Below are positions 35,298-44,262 of a stretch of 64,000 nucleotides of DNA, piece after piece. The notes beneath the pieces were generated by a model. It did not search any database and was not told the DNA's origin. It was given only the letters and a program-made list of their open reading frames with translations. The stretch spans positions 372,001 through 436,000 of the forward strand of contig CANMQX010000002.1 in the NCBI GenBank assembly GCA_947500135.1, given 5' to 3'. The position numbers and the translations under genes were made by a program. Positions within the stretch are counted from its first letter, which is position 1. Every line of letters starts with the position of its first letter. The DNA comes from an uncultured Paracoccaceae bacterium (lineage in GTDB: Bacteria; Pseudomonadota; Alphaproteobacteria; Rhodobacterales; Rhodobacteraceae).

Positions 35298-35984
35298 ATG
35301 TTGACCAAGAAGCAACTCGATCTGCTGGAGTTTATCCACAAGCGCGTGCAGCGCGACGGTGTTCCGCCCAGCTTTGATGAAATGAAGGAGGCGCTTGATC
35401 TGCGCTCCAAATCCGGGATTCACCGGCTGATCACAGCGTTGGAAGAACGCGGTTTCATCCGGCGTTTGGCGCATCGGGCGCGGGCGTTAGAGATTGTGAA
35501 ACTACCCGATGCGATGCAGGGCAAAACCGGCTTTACACCACGGGTGATTGATGGTGACAAACCCGACAGCACCCCTGCCCGGGCCATGCCAATTGCAGCC
35601 GGATCAGTTGAGTTGGCCGTTATGGGCCGCATCGCCGCTGGTGTACCAATCGCCGCGATCAGTGAGGTTTCGCATAACGTGCATGTGCCCCAATCCATGG
35701 TTGGTCAGGGTGATCACTACGCGTTGGAGGTCAAAGGTGACTCGATGATTGATGCAGGCATCAACGACGGTGATGTCGTTGTGATCCGCGAAACCGAAGT
35801 CGCCGACAATGGTGACATCGTCGTCGCTCTTGTCGAAGATCAGGAGGCAACCTTGAAAAGGTTCCGCAAAAACGGCAATGCCATCGCGCTAGAGGCGGCA
35901 AACCCCGCTTATGAAACGCGCGTCTTCCGCGATGATCAGGTCAAGGTGCAAGGCAAGCTGGTCGGGCTAATCCGCACCTATTGA
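35298..35984 (+). CDS. lexA: SOS repressor LexA
   Basis: A 228-aa repressor. The N-terminal winged helix ([20 protein letters not shown]) is joined to the S24 autoprotease domain: cleavage site Ala 114-Gly 115 (RIAAGVP), nucleophile Ser 149 (GDSMID) and Lys 187 (ATLKRF). Its own LexA box is just upstream. A 7-bp G+C stem and six Ts (36008-36031) end the message, but lie inside the 3' part of the convergent comEC gene, with which lexA also overlaps by 18 bp. LexA is linked to gene-transfer-agent control in Rhodobacteraceae. Confidence 0.97.
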   Translation: MLTKKQLDLLEFIHKRVQRDGVPPSFDEMKEALDLRSKSGIHRLITALEERGFIRRLAHRARALEIVKLPDAMQGKTGFTPRVIDGDKPDSTPARAMPIAAGSVELAVMGRIAAGVPIAAISEVSHNVHVPQSMVGQGDHYALEVKGDSMIDAGINDGDVVVIRETEVADNGDIVVALVEDQEATLKRFRKNGNAIALEAANPAYETRVFRDDQVKVQGKLVGLIRTY

Positions 35985-38102
35985 AGCTTGCAATTGACCG
36001 TTGGATTGGGGCGCATCTGCGCCCCTTTTTTGTGCCCATGACAAGCGTATTGGCGGCTCTGCGGGGCCTTGCCTGCGGTTCCATGGCCTAAAGCCCGCAA
36101 CCGCATGGGCACTCGTCACGACCAGATCACCATTCTGGGCCAGATCAAACGCCAGTGCCCCGCTCCGCCGTAGGGCGCGCAGATCGTAAACCAGACAAGG
36201 GCGCCCGCCTGCATCCGTTTGATTGCTGATCAGCACATCCGCCCCGCCACATCCCACCATGTCAGCCAGCGCAACCTTCCCCGACACTTGGGCGATGGCC
36301 CAGCCACCCAAATCGGCCCTGACCACCCTGCCCTCGCGTGTCAGCCCTGCACGGGCTGCGGCCACATCCTGCGCAACCGGCCCGCCATCATTCTCCAACC
36401 AGATACCCGCCACAAACCCGCTACCTTTCAGTTTTGACAAGGCCCGGCCCTCCCGCCCCATCACACCAATCAGCGCGCCATTGTCAGCGATCAGCATCTG
36501 CGGCCTTTTGCTTTGGTGCCAGATCAGGCCGGCGATGATCACACAAGCCAGCCCCGCAAACCGGACCCGCCCTTGCCACAACACAACAAAGAGCAGACCC
36601 AACACCAGCACCGGCAGCACGATCCAATGTGGGGCCATAACATGGCCGACAGCACCATCCTGCCCTGCGACCATGCCCGCAACAAACAGGATCCAGCGCA
36701 GGCCCAGATCCATGAACCACAGCCCCAACTGCCATAACCCGAACGGCGCGAGGCATACGGCCAGCACGGCGGCTGGCATCACCAGAACGCCCATTAATGG
36801 CACGCTTAACAAGTTAGCAATCAACCCGTAATGGGCGATCTGGTTGAAATGGGCGGCGGCAATCGGGGCGGTCGCCAGACCCGCCACAAAGGATGAGATG
36901 ACAACAGACAGGACCGCGCGCACCCATTTCGGCAACCGGTGCATGTCGACATGGCGCAGATATCCGAACACAGCCACCAAGGCGGTTGTGGCCGCAAACG
37001 ACATCTGAAACCCCGGCCCGGTCAGCGCCTCTGGTTGCCAGACCAGCACAATGATCGCGGCAATGGCCACCGCACGCAATGTCAATGCGCGCCTATCCAG
37101 CAGGATTGCTACGAACATTACCTCCACCATAATAAACGCCCGTTCCGTGGCCACATTGCCCCCTGACAAGGCCAGATAGAACGCACCGACAATAAGCGCG
37201 CAGATGGCCGCGATCTTTTTGGTCGGCCAATGCAGGGCCAAGCACGTCAAAGCCAGCAAGCTGCGCACAGATGCAAAGATAAACCCGGTCAACAGCCCCA
37301 TATGCAGCCCCGATATGGCCAGCAAATGCGCAAGGTTCGAGGCGCGCAAATGACCCAGTGTCTCTTTGCCCATGGCTGATCGGTCGCCAGTCATGATGGC
37401 CGCAGCAAAGGCACCCGTTTCGCCGGGCATCGCGTCCTGCACCGCGCGGGAAATGGCGATGCGCATGGCAAAGACATGCATCGCCAGACCGCTGCGCGCC
37501 GGTGTTGCAAGCCGCAAAACAGGGGTCCGGGTATAGCCCACCGCCCCCAGTTCCAAAAACCAGGCATGGCGCTGAAAATCAAAACCGCCCGGCTCGGCCG
37601 GGCCTGCGGGCGGGGATAAATGTCCGGTCATGATCAGCGTATCACCGGGACGGTAGGTGGTCAGCACCTGCGCGCCATGCACCGATACACGGACGCGCGC
37701 TGGGGTGCGCGCCGGGGCCATATCGGCCAGCACGACCTGATCCAGCGTGAGGCGGGGTGCATCACTGGCAGATCGGTCGATACCAACCACCCGCCCTTCA
37801 ATCGGGCCGTAATAGCGAAAGCCAAGGACCGGCGCCTCTACCGCTGTCGTGCGCCATTTGGCCAGACCGGCCCCCATCAGGATCAATATCAAACCGATGA
37901 TCAGCGGGGCATAGGCCACATGCACCAGACGGGACGCGGCCCATAGCAACAACACGCAAATCGCGAGACCGATAAAGATCAGAATGCCCGGCTCTTCCGG
38001 CAATGCAAAATAACCACCGATCCCGCAGGCAAGGCAGACCGGCACCCAACCGATCAGCGCCCCTCTCTGCGCCAGAAGCGCGTCTTGGATGACCGCACGC
38101 AC
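35967..38102 (-). CDS. comEC: ComEC/Rec2 DNA-uptake channel protein
   Basis: A 711-aa inner-membrane protein: N-terminal OB-like domain (about 110-190), Competence domain with [15 protein letters not shown] (about 265-279) in a multi-helix pore, and a C-terminal remnant of a metallo-beta-lactamase-like region that lacks an evident HxHxDH motif. It passes single-stranded DNA into the cytoplasm; in Rhodobacter it is needed for DNA receipt from gene-transfer-agent particles. The start is GTG at 38102 with GAAGGA three nt upstream. A near-consensus CtrA site lies in the gap toward gltX. Confidence 0.9.
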   Translation of the reverse strand: MRAVIQDALLAQRGALIGWVPVCLACGIGGYFALPEEPGILIFIGLAICVLLLWAASRLVHVAYAPLIIGLILILMGAGLAKWRTTAVEAPVLGFRYYGPIEGRVVGIDRSASDAPRLTLDQVVLADMAPARTPARVRVSVHGAQVLTTYRPGDTLIMTGHLSPPAGPAEPGGFDFQRHAWFLELGAVGYTRTPVLRLATPARSGLAMHVFAMRIAISRAVQDAMPGETGAFAAAIMTGDRSAMGKETLGHLRASNLAHLLAISGLHMGLLTGFIFASVRSLLALTCLALHWPTKKIAAICALIVGAFYLALSGGNVATERAFIMVEVMFVAILLDRRALTLRAVAIAAIIVLVWQPEALTGPGFQMSFAATTALVAVFGYLRHVDMHRLPKWVRAVLSVVISSFVAGLATAPIAAAHFNQIAHYGLIANLLSVPLMGVLVMPAAVLAVCLAPFGLWQLGLWFMDLGLRWILFVAGMVAGQDGAVGHVMAPHWIVLPVLVLGLLFVVLWQGRVRFAGLACVIIAGLIWHQSKRPQMLIADNGALIGVMGREGRALSKLKGSGFVAGIWLENDGGPVAQDVAAARAGLTREGRVVRADLGGWAIAQVSGKVALADMVGCGGADVLISNQTDAGGRPCLVYDLRALRRSGALAFDLAQNGDLVVTSAHAVAGFRPWNRRQGPAEPPIRLSWAQKRGADAPQSNGQLQASIGAD
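36008..36031 (+). terminator. Intrinsic terminator of lexA inside comEC
   Basis: GGGGCGC, loop ATCT, GCGCCCC, then TTTTTT. It stops plus-strand transcription 24-47 nt after lexA, while the same bases encode the C terminus of ComEC on the other strand. Confidence 0.88.
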
Positions 38103-38162
38103 TTGTCCTTCGCCCCTCGGCTTAGTATCCCCGCCACAAGCCCGTAGAGTGGGGAAAACTGG

Positions 38163-38178
38163 TTAGCGAAAGGTTAAC
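38163..38178 (+). promoter_or_regulatory. CtrA-like site TTAG-N7-TTAAC
   Basis: One mismatch from TTAA-N7-TTAAC, in the 81-bp gap between divergent comEC and gltX. Sites with one mismatch occur by chance, so this is only a candidate. Confidence 0.35.
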
Positions 38179-38183
38179 TCATC

Positions 38184-39578
38184 ATGTCTGTCGTCACCCG
38201 TTTTGCCCCATCCCCAACCGGCGCGTTACATATCGGGGGGGCCCGGACCGCGCTGTTCAATTGGCTTTATGCGCGCGGTCAGGGTGGCAAGTTCCTTTTA
38301 CGGATCGAAGACACCGACAAGGCGCGTTCAACGGATGAGAACAAGCAAGCGATCCTTGCCGGGCTGACATGGCTTGGCCTTGATTGGGACGGGGAACCAT
38401 CCAGTCAGGCCGCAAATGCTGCGCGGCACGCCGAGGTGGCACATGAACTGCTCGCCACCGGTAAAGCCTATAAATGCTTTAGCACCCAAGAAGAAATCGA
38501 AGCTTTCCGGGAAAAGGCGCGGGTTGACAAAACCTCCACGCTTTTCCGTTCGCCATGGCGGGACGTAGATGCGGCCGATCACCCCGACGCGCCGTTTGTG
38601 ATCCGCATCAAGGCCCCCAGAGAAGGCGAAACAACCTTGCATGACCAAGTGCAGGGCGATGTGACATGGGCCAATGATCAACTTGACGACATGATCCTGC
38701 TGCGATCCGACGGAACACCGGTCTATATGCTGGCCGTTGTAGTGGATGATCACGACATGGGGGTGACCCATGTGATCCGTGGCGATGACCACCTTGCCAA
38801 TGCATTCCGGCAAAACATGATCTACGACGCCATGGGGTGGGACAAGCCCACACTGGCGCATATCCCCCTGATCTTTGGGCCTGATGGCAAGAAACTGTCG
38901 AAACGGCACGGGGCCACCGGGGCGGCTGAATATCAGGCGATGGGCTACCCGGCGGCGGGCATGCGCAACTACCTGACGCGGCTGGGATGGAGCCATGGGG
39001 ATAATGAATTCTTCACCGATGCGCAGGCAAGGGAGTGGTTCAACCTCGGCGGCATCGGTAAATCACCCGCACGGTTCGACTTCAAAAAGCTTGAAAACAT
39101 CTGCGGACAGCATATCGCGGCGTCTGACGATGCTGCGCTGCTGCAAGAATTCCAGAATTACCTCGCGGCAACAGGGCAAGACATGCTGACTGAAACACAG
39201 GCTGACGGCATGGTGAAAGGAATGTATTGCCTCAAAGAACGGGCCAAGACCTTTCCGGAACTCATTGAAAAGGCACATTTTATTCTGACGGAACGGCCAA
39301 TCACGCCAGATGAGAAAGCGGCAAAAAACCTTGATAATGTATCCCGTGGTATACTGTCGGAATTGACGCCGCAGTTGCAAAATGCTAGCTGGTCACGTGA
39401 CGCTCTGGAAGGGATCGTCACGTCCGTTGCCGAAGCGCATGACATCAAGATGGGCAAGCTTGCAGGACCGCTGCGCGCCGCCTTGTCAGGACGTGCCATC
39501 ACCCCGAGTGTCTTTGACATGATGTTGGTCCTCGGACCGGACGAAACGATCGCCCGGATCAAGGACGCCAGCAACTGA
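38184..39578 (+). CDS. gltX: Glutamyl-tRNA synthetase
   Basis: Class I synthetase of 464 aa. HIGH motif HIGGA (16-20), KMSKS-like KLSKR (237-241); the [12 protein letters not shown] region near residue 20-31 is typical of bacterial GluRS. Whether it is discriminating or also charges tRNA-Gln cannot be told here; alphaproteobacteria often use the indirect GatCAB route. It is divergent to comEC. A short perfect hairpin follows the stop, and gltA starts 93 bp downstream. Confidence 0.96.
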   Translation: MSVVTRFAPSPTGALHIGGARTALFNWLYARGQGGKFLLRIEDTDKARSTDENKQAILAGLTWLGLDWDGEPSSQAANAARHAEVAHELLATGKAYKCFSTQEEIEAFREKARVDKTSTLFRSPWRDVDAADHPDAPFVIRIKAPREGETTLHDQVQGDVTWANDQLDDMILLRSDGTPVYMLAVVVDDHDMGVTHVIRGDDHLANAFRQNMIYDAMGWDKPTLAHIPLIFGPDGKKLSKRHGATGAAEYQAMGYPAAGMRNYLTRLGWSHGDNEFFTDAQAREWFNLGGIGKSPARFDFKKLENICGQHIAASDDAALLQEFQNYLAATGQDMLTETQADGMVKGMYCLKERAKTFPELIEKAHFILTERPITPDEKAAKNLDNVSRGILSELTPQLQNASWSRDALEGIVTSVAEAHDIKMGKLAGPLRAALSGRAITPSVFDMMLVLGPDETIARIKDASN

Positions 39579-39581
39579 AAC

Positions 39582-39598
39582 CAATTCGTTACGAATTG
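39582..39598. repeat. Hairpin CAATTCG, TTA, CGAATTG after gltX
   Basis: A perfect 7-bp stem 3 nt after the gltX stop. Weaker outer pairing (CCAG...CTGG, ACTGA...TCAGT) extends the structure into the gltX end. No U-run. The core TTCGTTACGAA is shared in reverse with the 8353 hairpin. Confidence 0.8.
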
Positions 39599-39671
39599 TC
39601 AGTAACTGGGCAACAACGACGCAGGCCGCGCCGGTGCATTCATTTTGCACGGGCCCAGAAGGGGAAGAGAT

Positions 39672-40967
39672 ATGGCTGAAAATACCGATACCGCGACGCT
39701 GACAATCAAGGGCAAAACCTATGAGTTGCCCGTGCATTCCCCATCCGGCGGCCCTGATGTGATCGACATTCGCAAGCTTTACGGGCAGGCCGATGTGTTC
39801 ACTTACGACCCCGGCTTCACCTCGACGGCAGCGTGCGACAGCACAATCACCTATATCGATGGTGACAAGGGCGAATTGCTGCACCGTGGCTACCCAATCG
39901 ATCAACTGGCCAGCAAATCGCATTACCTCGAAGTATGCTACCTGCTGCTTTATGGTGAATTGCCTTCCGCGGATGAACTGGAAACATTTGAACGGCTCGT
40001 GACCAATCACACTATGATCCACGAACAGATGCATAACTTCTTTCGCGGGTTCCGGCGCGACGCACATCCAATGGCAACCATGGTTGGCGTCATTGGGGCA
40101 ATGTCTGCGTTTTATCACGACTCAACCGATATCACCGACGCGCATCAGCGCGAGGTTGCATCGATCCGGCTGATCGCGAAAATGCCGACCATCGCGGCGA
40201 TGGCGTATAAATATTCGGTTGGGCAACCGTTCGTCTATCCGCGCAATGACCTCGATTACGCAGCCAATTTCCTGCATATGTGCTTCTCGGTGCCTGCCGA
40301 AGAATACAATGTGAACCCGATCCTGTCCCGCGCGATGGACCGGATTTTCACATTGCACGCGGATCACGAACAAAACGCATCGACATCCACTGTGCGTCTG
40401 GCGTCGTCCTCCGGGGCAAACCCGTTTGCCTGTATCGCGGCTGGTATCGCCTGCCTTTGGGGGCCCGCCCATGGTGGCGCAAACCAGGCTTGTCTGGAAA
40501 TGCTTAAGGAAATCGGCACGGTTGACCGGATCCCTGAATTTATCGCTCGCGCCAAGGACAAGAATGACAGCTACCGCCTGATGGGCTTTGGCCACCGGGT
40601 TTACAAAAACTTCGACCCGCGCGCGACCGTGATGAAGGAAAGCGCGGATGAGGTGCTTGACCTGCTTGGCGTTGAAAACAACCCAGTCCTGCAGGTCGCC
40701 AAAGAGCTTGAAAAACAAGCATTGGCAGATCCTTATTTCGCGGAAAAGAAGCTGTTCCCGAATGTCGATTTCTATTCCGGTATCATTCTAGAAGCGATGG
40801 GTTTTCCCACATCCATGTTCACGCCGATCTTTGCGCTGGCACGGACAGTGGGCTGGATTTCGCAATGGAAAGAACAGCTTGCCGACCCACAGCTGAAAAT
40901 CGGGCGGCCGCGCCAGCTTTACCTTGGCGAAATGGCACGCGATTACGTCGATATCGAAAAACGCTGA
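39672..40967 (+). CDS. gltA: Citrate synthase
   Basis: Hexameric type II citrate synthase (431 aa), which makes citrate from oxaloacetate and acetyl-CoA. Motifs: [20 protein letters not shown] and GPAHGGANQ with the first catalytic His, then [15 protein letters not shown] with the second, and the Asp in the VDFYSG segment. The ATG at 39672 has GGAAGAG 3-9 nt upstream; an earlier in-frame ATG lacks such a site. Ends in an intrinsic terminator at 40977-41001. Confidence 0.97.
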   Translation: MAENTDTATLTIKGKTYELPVHSPSGGPDVIDIRKLYGQADVFTYDPGFTSTAACDSTITYIDGDKGELLHRGYPIDQLASKSHYLEVCYLLLYGELPSADELETFERLVTNHTMIHEQMHNFFRGFRRDAHPMATMVGVIGAMSAFYHDSTDITDAHQREVASIRLIAKMPTIAAMAYKYSVGQPFVYPRNDLDYAANFLHMCFSVPAEEYNVNPILSRAMDRIFTLHADHEQNASTSTVRLASSSGANPFACIAAGIACLWGPAHGGANQACLEMLKEIGTVDRIPEFIARAKDKNDSYRLMGFGHRVYKNFDPRATVMKESADEVLDLLGVENNPVLQVAKELEKQALADPYFAEKKLFPNVDFYSGIILEAMGFPTSMFTPIFALARTVGWISQWKEQLADPQLKIGRPRQLYLGEMARDYVDIEKR

Positions 40968-40976
40968 TACGCAAAG

Positions 40977-41001
40977 GGGTCGCCAAAAGTGCGACCCTTT
41001 T
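40977..41001 (+). terminator. Intrinsic terminator of gltA
   Basis: GGGTCGC, loop CAAAAGT, GCGACCC, TTTT, 10 nt after the gltA stop. Confidence 0.85.
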
Positions 41002-41062
41002 CATTCCTGGTCCTTGGCGGCAATCTATACACAACCGCAATATGTACAGCGAAACGTGACCA

Positions 41063-41806
41063 ATGAAAAAACTCATGACGATTTGTGCATTTTGCTTTGC
41101 TGCCCCAGGAGCATGGGCGGGAATGGCCTGCCCCAGTGTCGACATCTACGATGTCGGCTCACCAGATTGGCTTTCCAACACCGAACTCCTGGATGGGCTG
41201 GAAAGCCAAGCCACATGGGTGGGCATCAACTCCAGAAAGCATGATCAGGGAAGGGAACTAACCCGCATCGCGACCGGCAGTGCTGCAGAACGTGCCGGTC
41301 TATTACCGGGAGATGTCCTGACAGCCGTAAACGGCACGGCCGATTTGTCCTTTGACGGCATCAATGCCGATGAAATGGCAACGCTGACAATCAATCGGAG
41401 CGGGACCAGTCTGGACCTCAAACTGACCATGGGCCGTGCGGACCCGGTACATTTCGCGCTTGCCGATGTCTTTGAGTCCGACATCAATGGTTGTCCGAAC
41501 ACACAGCTTAGCAGGGCATCGCATATCCTACAGCGCGTCATCCTGACAAATGTCCTGACCGAAGATCGGGCCTTCCGCTGCGATGATGCGCATGAGGCAC
41601 TCGCGTTCATGGGGCAGGAATATCATATCGGTGAGGCCTATCTGGTGCGGGGCAGCCGCCGCGTCTTGCTCACCATTCCGCATTTTGGAACCACGTGCAT
41701 TGCGGCAGCCGATCTTGATGGCAGCAATCTAACAAAGGAAAACACCCTATCGTTCCTGATGCAGGCAGCAGAAAACCTCATTCAATATCAAGAAGATAAT
41801 CCTTGA
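41063..41806 (+). CDS. Periplasmic PDZ-domain protein
   Basis: A 247-aa exported protein. The signal peptide is MKKLMTICAFCFAAPGAWA with cleavage after AWA. A PDZ domain (about 60-125) shows IATGSAAERAGLLPGDVLTA, the usual carboxylate-binding region. No trypsin-like or other protease domain is attached, so it may act as an adaptor. Four or more cysteines in the mature part suggest disulfides. The stop overlaps a TTG start of the next gene (TTGA). Confidence 0.78.
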   Translation: MKKLMTICAFCFAAPGAWAGMACPSVDIYDVGSPDWLSNTELLDGLESQATWVGINSRKHDQGRELTRIATGSAAERAGLLPGDVLTAVNGTADLSFDGINADEMATLTINRSGTSLDLKLTMGRADPVHFALADVFESDINGCPNTQLSRASHILQRVILTNVLTEDRAFRCDDAHEALAFMGQEYHIGEAYLVRGSRRVLLTIPHFGTTCIAAADLDGSNLTKENTLSFLMQAAENLIQYQEDNP

Positions 41807-42309
41807 TACTGACCACAAAACGGCTCCGTCTGCGCGAACCTCGCCAAGACGATCTTGAACGGATGTTCGAAACCTATAGCGACCCTGTCGCCATGCGTTA
41901 CTGGTCCACAGCCCCGCATACCAGCATCGATGGCACACAGGAACTGCTGGACAGGCGGATCGCTGCATGGGCTGCGGCGCCTGTCAATTTTCAGATCACA
42001 ATCGATGATGCATATATCGGCAATGCGGGGAATTTTCATGGCGACGAAATCGGCTTCATGCTTTCCCCACAATATTGGCGACAAGGCATCCTGACAGAGG
42101 CGATGCGCGCCATCATCCCTCACCTCTTTGCGACGACGGATCATGACCAATTGACCGCCGATGCGGACCCGCGCAATGCAGCCTCTTGTGGGCTCCTGCG
42201 CAGCTTGGGGTTTCACGAAACCCACCGCGCCAAAAACACATTCTGCATCAATGGGGTTTGGTCCGATAGCGTCTACTTTGCCTTGCCACGACCACCCGCT
42301 TCGCGCTAA
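41803..42309 (+). CDS. GNAT family N-acetyltransferase (RimJ/RimL-like)
   Basis: A 168-aa GNAT protein: TKRLRLREPRQDDLERMFE start, then GFMLSPQYWRQGILTEAM (about 85-102) for acetyl-CoA and NAASCGLLRSLGF (about 124-136). This layout is that of ribosomal-protein or small-molecule acetyltransferases. The start is TTG at 41803 in a TTGA overlap with the PDZ gene; no ATG occurs early enough. Acceptor unknown. Confidence 0.85.
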   Translation: MILTTKRLRLREPRQDDLERMFETYSDPVAMRYWSTAPHTSIDGTQELLDRRIAAWAAAPVNFQITIDDAYIGNAGNFHGDEIGFMLSPQYWRQGILTEAMRAIIPHLFATTDHDQLTADADPRNAASCGLLRSLGFHETHRAKNTFCINGVWSDSVYFALPRPPASR

Positions 42310-42468
42310 GCAGCCTCTGGTCATCAGTTCACCAAGGCGTCGCCGACCCATCCGGGTCTCGCTAAACCTGACATTGGCAAACCCGGAAAGCTGACCTTTT
42401 CAGCCGGACGACAAGGGCGACCATCACCCCAATCAGCGGGTCCGGCACACCTAACGAAAGGCCAGACC

Positions 42469-42987
42469 ATGCCACGCGATGCAATTTCGATCACCATCAA
42501 CGACCTGTCCGGTTTCACCAAATCACTGCGCCAGTCGCTGCAACAACGCGACACAGCACCCAGCCATGCGACCATGCTGACCATGCTGACCATGGTCGCG
42601 AAGGCCGCCGGATATGACAATTACCAACACCTGAAAGCCGCCAGACCGGCAAACGCGAAACCCGCAGACAACAAAAGACGCGACCGGGCGTTGCGGGTAT
42701 TTCAAGACGGGATCATGACCCGTTGGCCAAAGCAGACCAATATTCAGGGGCTATGCCTCTGGGCGTTCTGGGCCGCCCTGCCCGCCCGCAGCGACATGTC
42801 AGAGGCGCAGGTTAACGCCATCCTCAAGGCCGGGCACAGTTTTGGCGATCACGCGCTGCTGCGGCGGTCGCTGATCGACCACCGGCTGGTCAAACGAACC
42901 ACGGATGGCAAAACCTACCGCCGGATCGAACAAGCGCCACCGCCGGATGCGATAGCACTGATCGGGGCGGTTCAGCGCCCTTCGTAA
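42469..42987 (+). CDS. DUF2087 domain protein
   Basis: A 172-aa protein with an N-terminal helical segment (about 1-65) and a C-terminal DUF2087 domain (about 80-165; IMTRWPKQTNIQGLCLWAFW, VNAILKAGHSFGDHALLRRSL). The domain is often fused to regulators and looks like a winged helix, so nucleic acid binding is possible. A GAAAGG site is 7 nt before the ATG. The DNA contains a 9-bp tandem repeat (ATGCTGACC) giving MLTMLTM. The last 16 bp overlap the convergent paaG-like gene. Confidence 0.75.
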   Translation: MPRDAISITINDLSGFTKSLRQSLQQRDTAPSHATMLTMLTMVAKAAGYDNYQHLKAARPANAKPADNKRRDRALRVFQDGIMTRWPKQTNIQGLCLWAFWAALPARSDMSEAQVNAILKAGHSFGDHALLRRSLIDHRLVKRTTDGKTYRRIEQAPPPDAIALIGAVQRPS

Positions 42988-43748
42988 TGGGCCGGGCGTT
43001 TTTCAAGAAAGGCAATCACACCTTCCTGAAAATCGCGCGTCTTGCCACAACGGCCCTGCAATTTCGCTTCCAGCGCCAATTGGCCATCCAGCGTGTTTTC
43101 AAATGACCCGCGGATGGCCTTTTTCAACTGCCGATAAGCGACGGTCGGGCCTTGCGCCAGATGCGCCGCACGCGACTGCACATGCTCAAGAAAACTCAGC
43201 GCTGGGGCGGTTTCATAGATCATCCCCCATGCGGCGGCATCCGTCGCTGAAATCTTGTCGCCAAACAAAGCAGCCCCCATCGCCTTTGCGGCCCCCATCT
43301 GACGCGGCAACCAATAGGTGCCGCCCGCATCAGGGATCAGGCCGATCCGGGTAAAGGCCTGCACGAAATACGCATCCTCCGACGCGATCACCACGTCAGC
43401 GGCCAGTGCCAGATTGGCTCCCGCCCCGGCAGCAGGACCATTCACTGCGCAGATCGTGGGGATGCGGCAATCAAAAATGGCTTTCAGCATCGGCACATAT
43501 TCATCGCGCAAGGTGCGCTCCAGATCCAACGTCGCCGCCGATCCGGCGTCGCCCAGATCCTGACCGGAACAAAACGCCTTGCCTGCACCGGTGATGATCA
43601 GCACACGCGCGTCCTTTTCCGCTGCCTTGACGGCATGCGTAATCTCGGCGCGCATCTGCGTGTTGAGGGCATTCATCAGTTCGGGGCGGTTCAACGTAAT
43701 CACCCCCACCGAATTGCGGATGACAAGTGTAATGGCCTGATAGTCCAT
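42972..43748 (-). CDS. paaG: Enoyl-CoA hydratase/isomerase, PaaG-like
   Basis: A 258-aa crotonase-fold enzyme. The oxyanion-hole segments are AFCSGQDLGDAG (about 59-70) and NGPAAGAGANLALAADVV (about 104-121); IGLIPDAGGTYWLPRQMG (about 135-152) follows. The pattern fits PaaG, the isomerase that forms the oxepin-CoA in aerobic phenylacetate breakdown. Other paa genes are not in the window, so a general beta-oxidation role remains possible. An inverted repeat (43788-43803) sits 40 nt upstream. Confidence 0.82.
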   Translation of the reverse strand: MDYQAITLVIRNSVGVITLNRPELMNALNTQMRAEITHAVKAAEKDARVLIITGAGKAFCSGQDLGDAGSAATLDLERTLRDEYVPMLKAIFDCRIPTICAVNGPAAGAGANLALAADVVIASEDAYFVQAFTRIGLIPDAGGTYWLPRQMGAAKAMGAALFGDKISATDAAAWGMIYETAPALSFLEHVQSRAAHLAQGPTVAYRQLKKAIRGSFENTLDGQLALEAKLQGRCGKTRDFQEGVIAFLEKRPAHYEGR

Positions 43749-43787
43749 ATGCGTTCTTTCCCTATTGATGCGTTACATTCAACTTAG

Positions 43788-43803
43788 TGAACTCATCAGT
43801 TCA
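43788..43803. promoter_or_regulatory. Operator-like repeat TGAACT-CATC-AGTTCA
   Basis: Perfect 6-bp arms between ccmH and the paaG-like gene, 39 nt before the paaG-like start. Form and position suit a dimeric repressor of the TetR or GntR kind. Confidence 0.5.
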
Positions 43804-43821
43804 GGAAAGGGCAACGGGGCG

Positions 43822-44262
43822 TCACGACCGTAATATTTTGTCCAATTCCGCCTTTTCATCGGCGCTCAGCTTGTCATCGACAGGCCCGCGACGCCGAATG
43901 GTGACCCAACCAATGCCAAGTGCGACCAGCAGCAGCCCGGGTGCTGCCAGCCACAGGATCAAGTTTGCACCACTGGCATCAGGGCGCAGCAGGACAAATT
44001 CGCCATATCGGGCGACCATGTAATCCACGGCCTGCTGATCAGTATCACCCGCCACCAGCCGTTCCCGCAGCACCAGTCGCAGCTCCTTGGCCAAGGTGGC
44101 GTTGCTTTCATCAATGCTTTCATTGCGGCAAACCGGGCAACGTAGCCCTTGTGACAGCGCGCGCGCGCGGTCTTCCAACACCGGATCATCCAGCATCTCG
44201 CCAGGCTCCACCGCCCATAAAGGGGCGGCGCATAGCAGCAGGGCCAGAACCAAGCGTTTCAT
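43822..44262 (-). CDS. ccmH: Cytochrome c maturation protein CcmH
   Basis: CcmH (CcmL type, 146 aa) is a periplasmic thiol-disulfide protein that prepares apocytochrome cysteines for heme attachment. The redox motif is LRCPVC (Cys 42, Cys 45). A signal sequence (LVLALLLCAAPLWAVEPG) and one C-terminal membrane helix (about 105-123) are seen. The start at 44262 is in an ATGA overlap with the ccmF stop; the frame opens further upstream inside ccmF but lacks family sequence. Confidence 0.95.
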   Translation of the reverse strand: MKRLVLALLLCAAPLWAVEPGEMLDDPVLEDRARALSQGLRCPVCRNESIDESNATLAKELRLVLRERLVAGDTDQQAVDYMVARYGEFVLLRPDASGANLILWLAAPGLLLVALGIGWVTIRRRGPVDDKLSADEKAELDKILRS

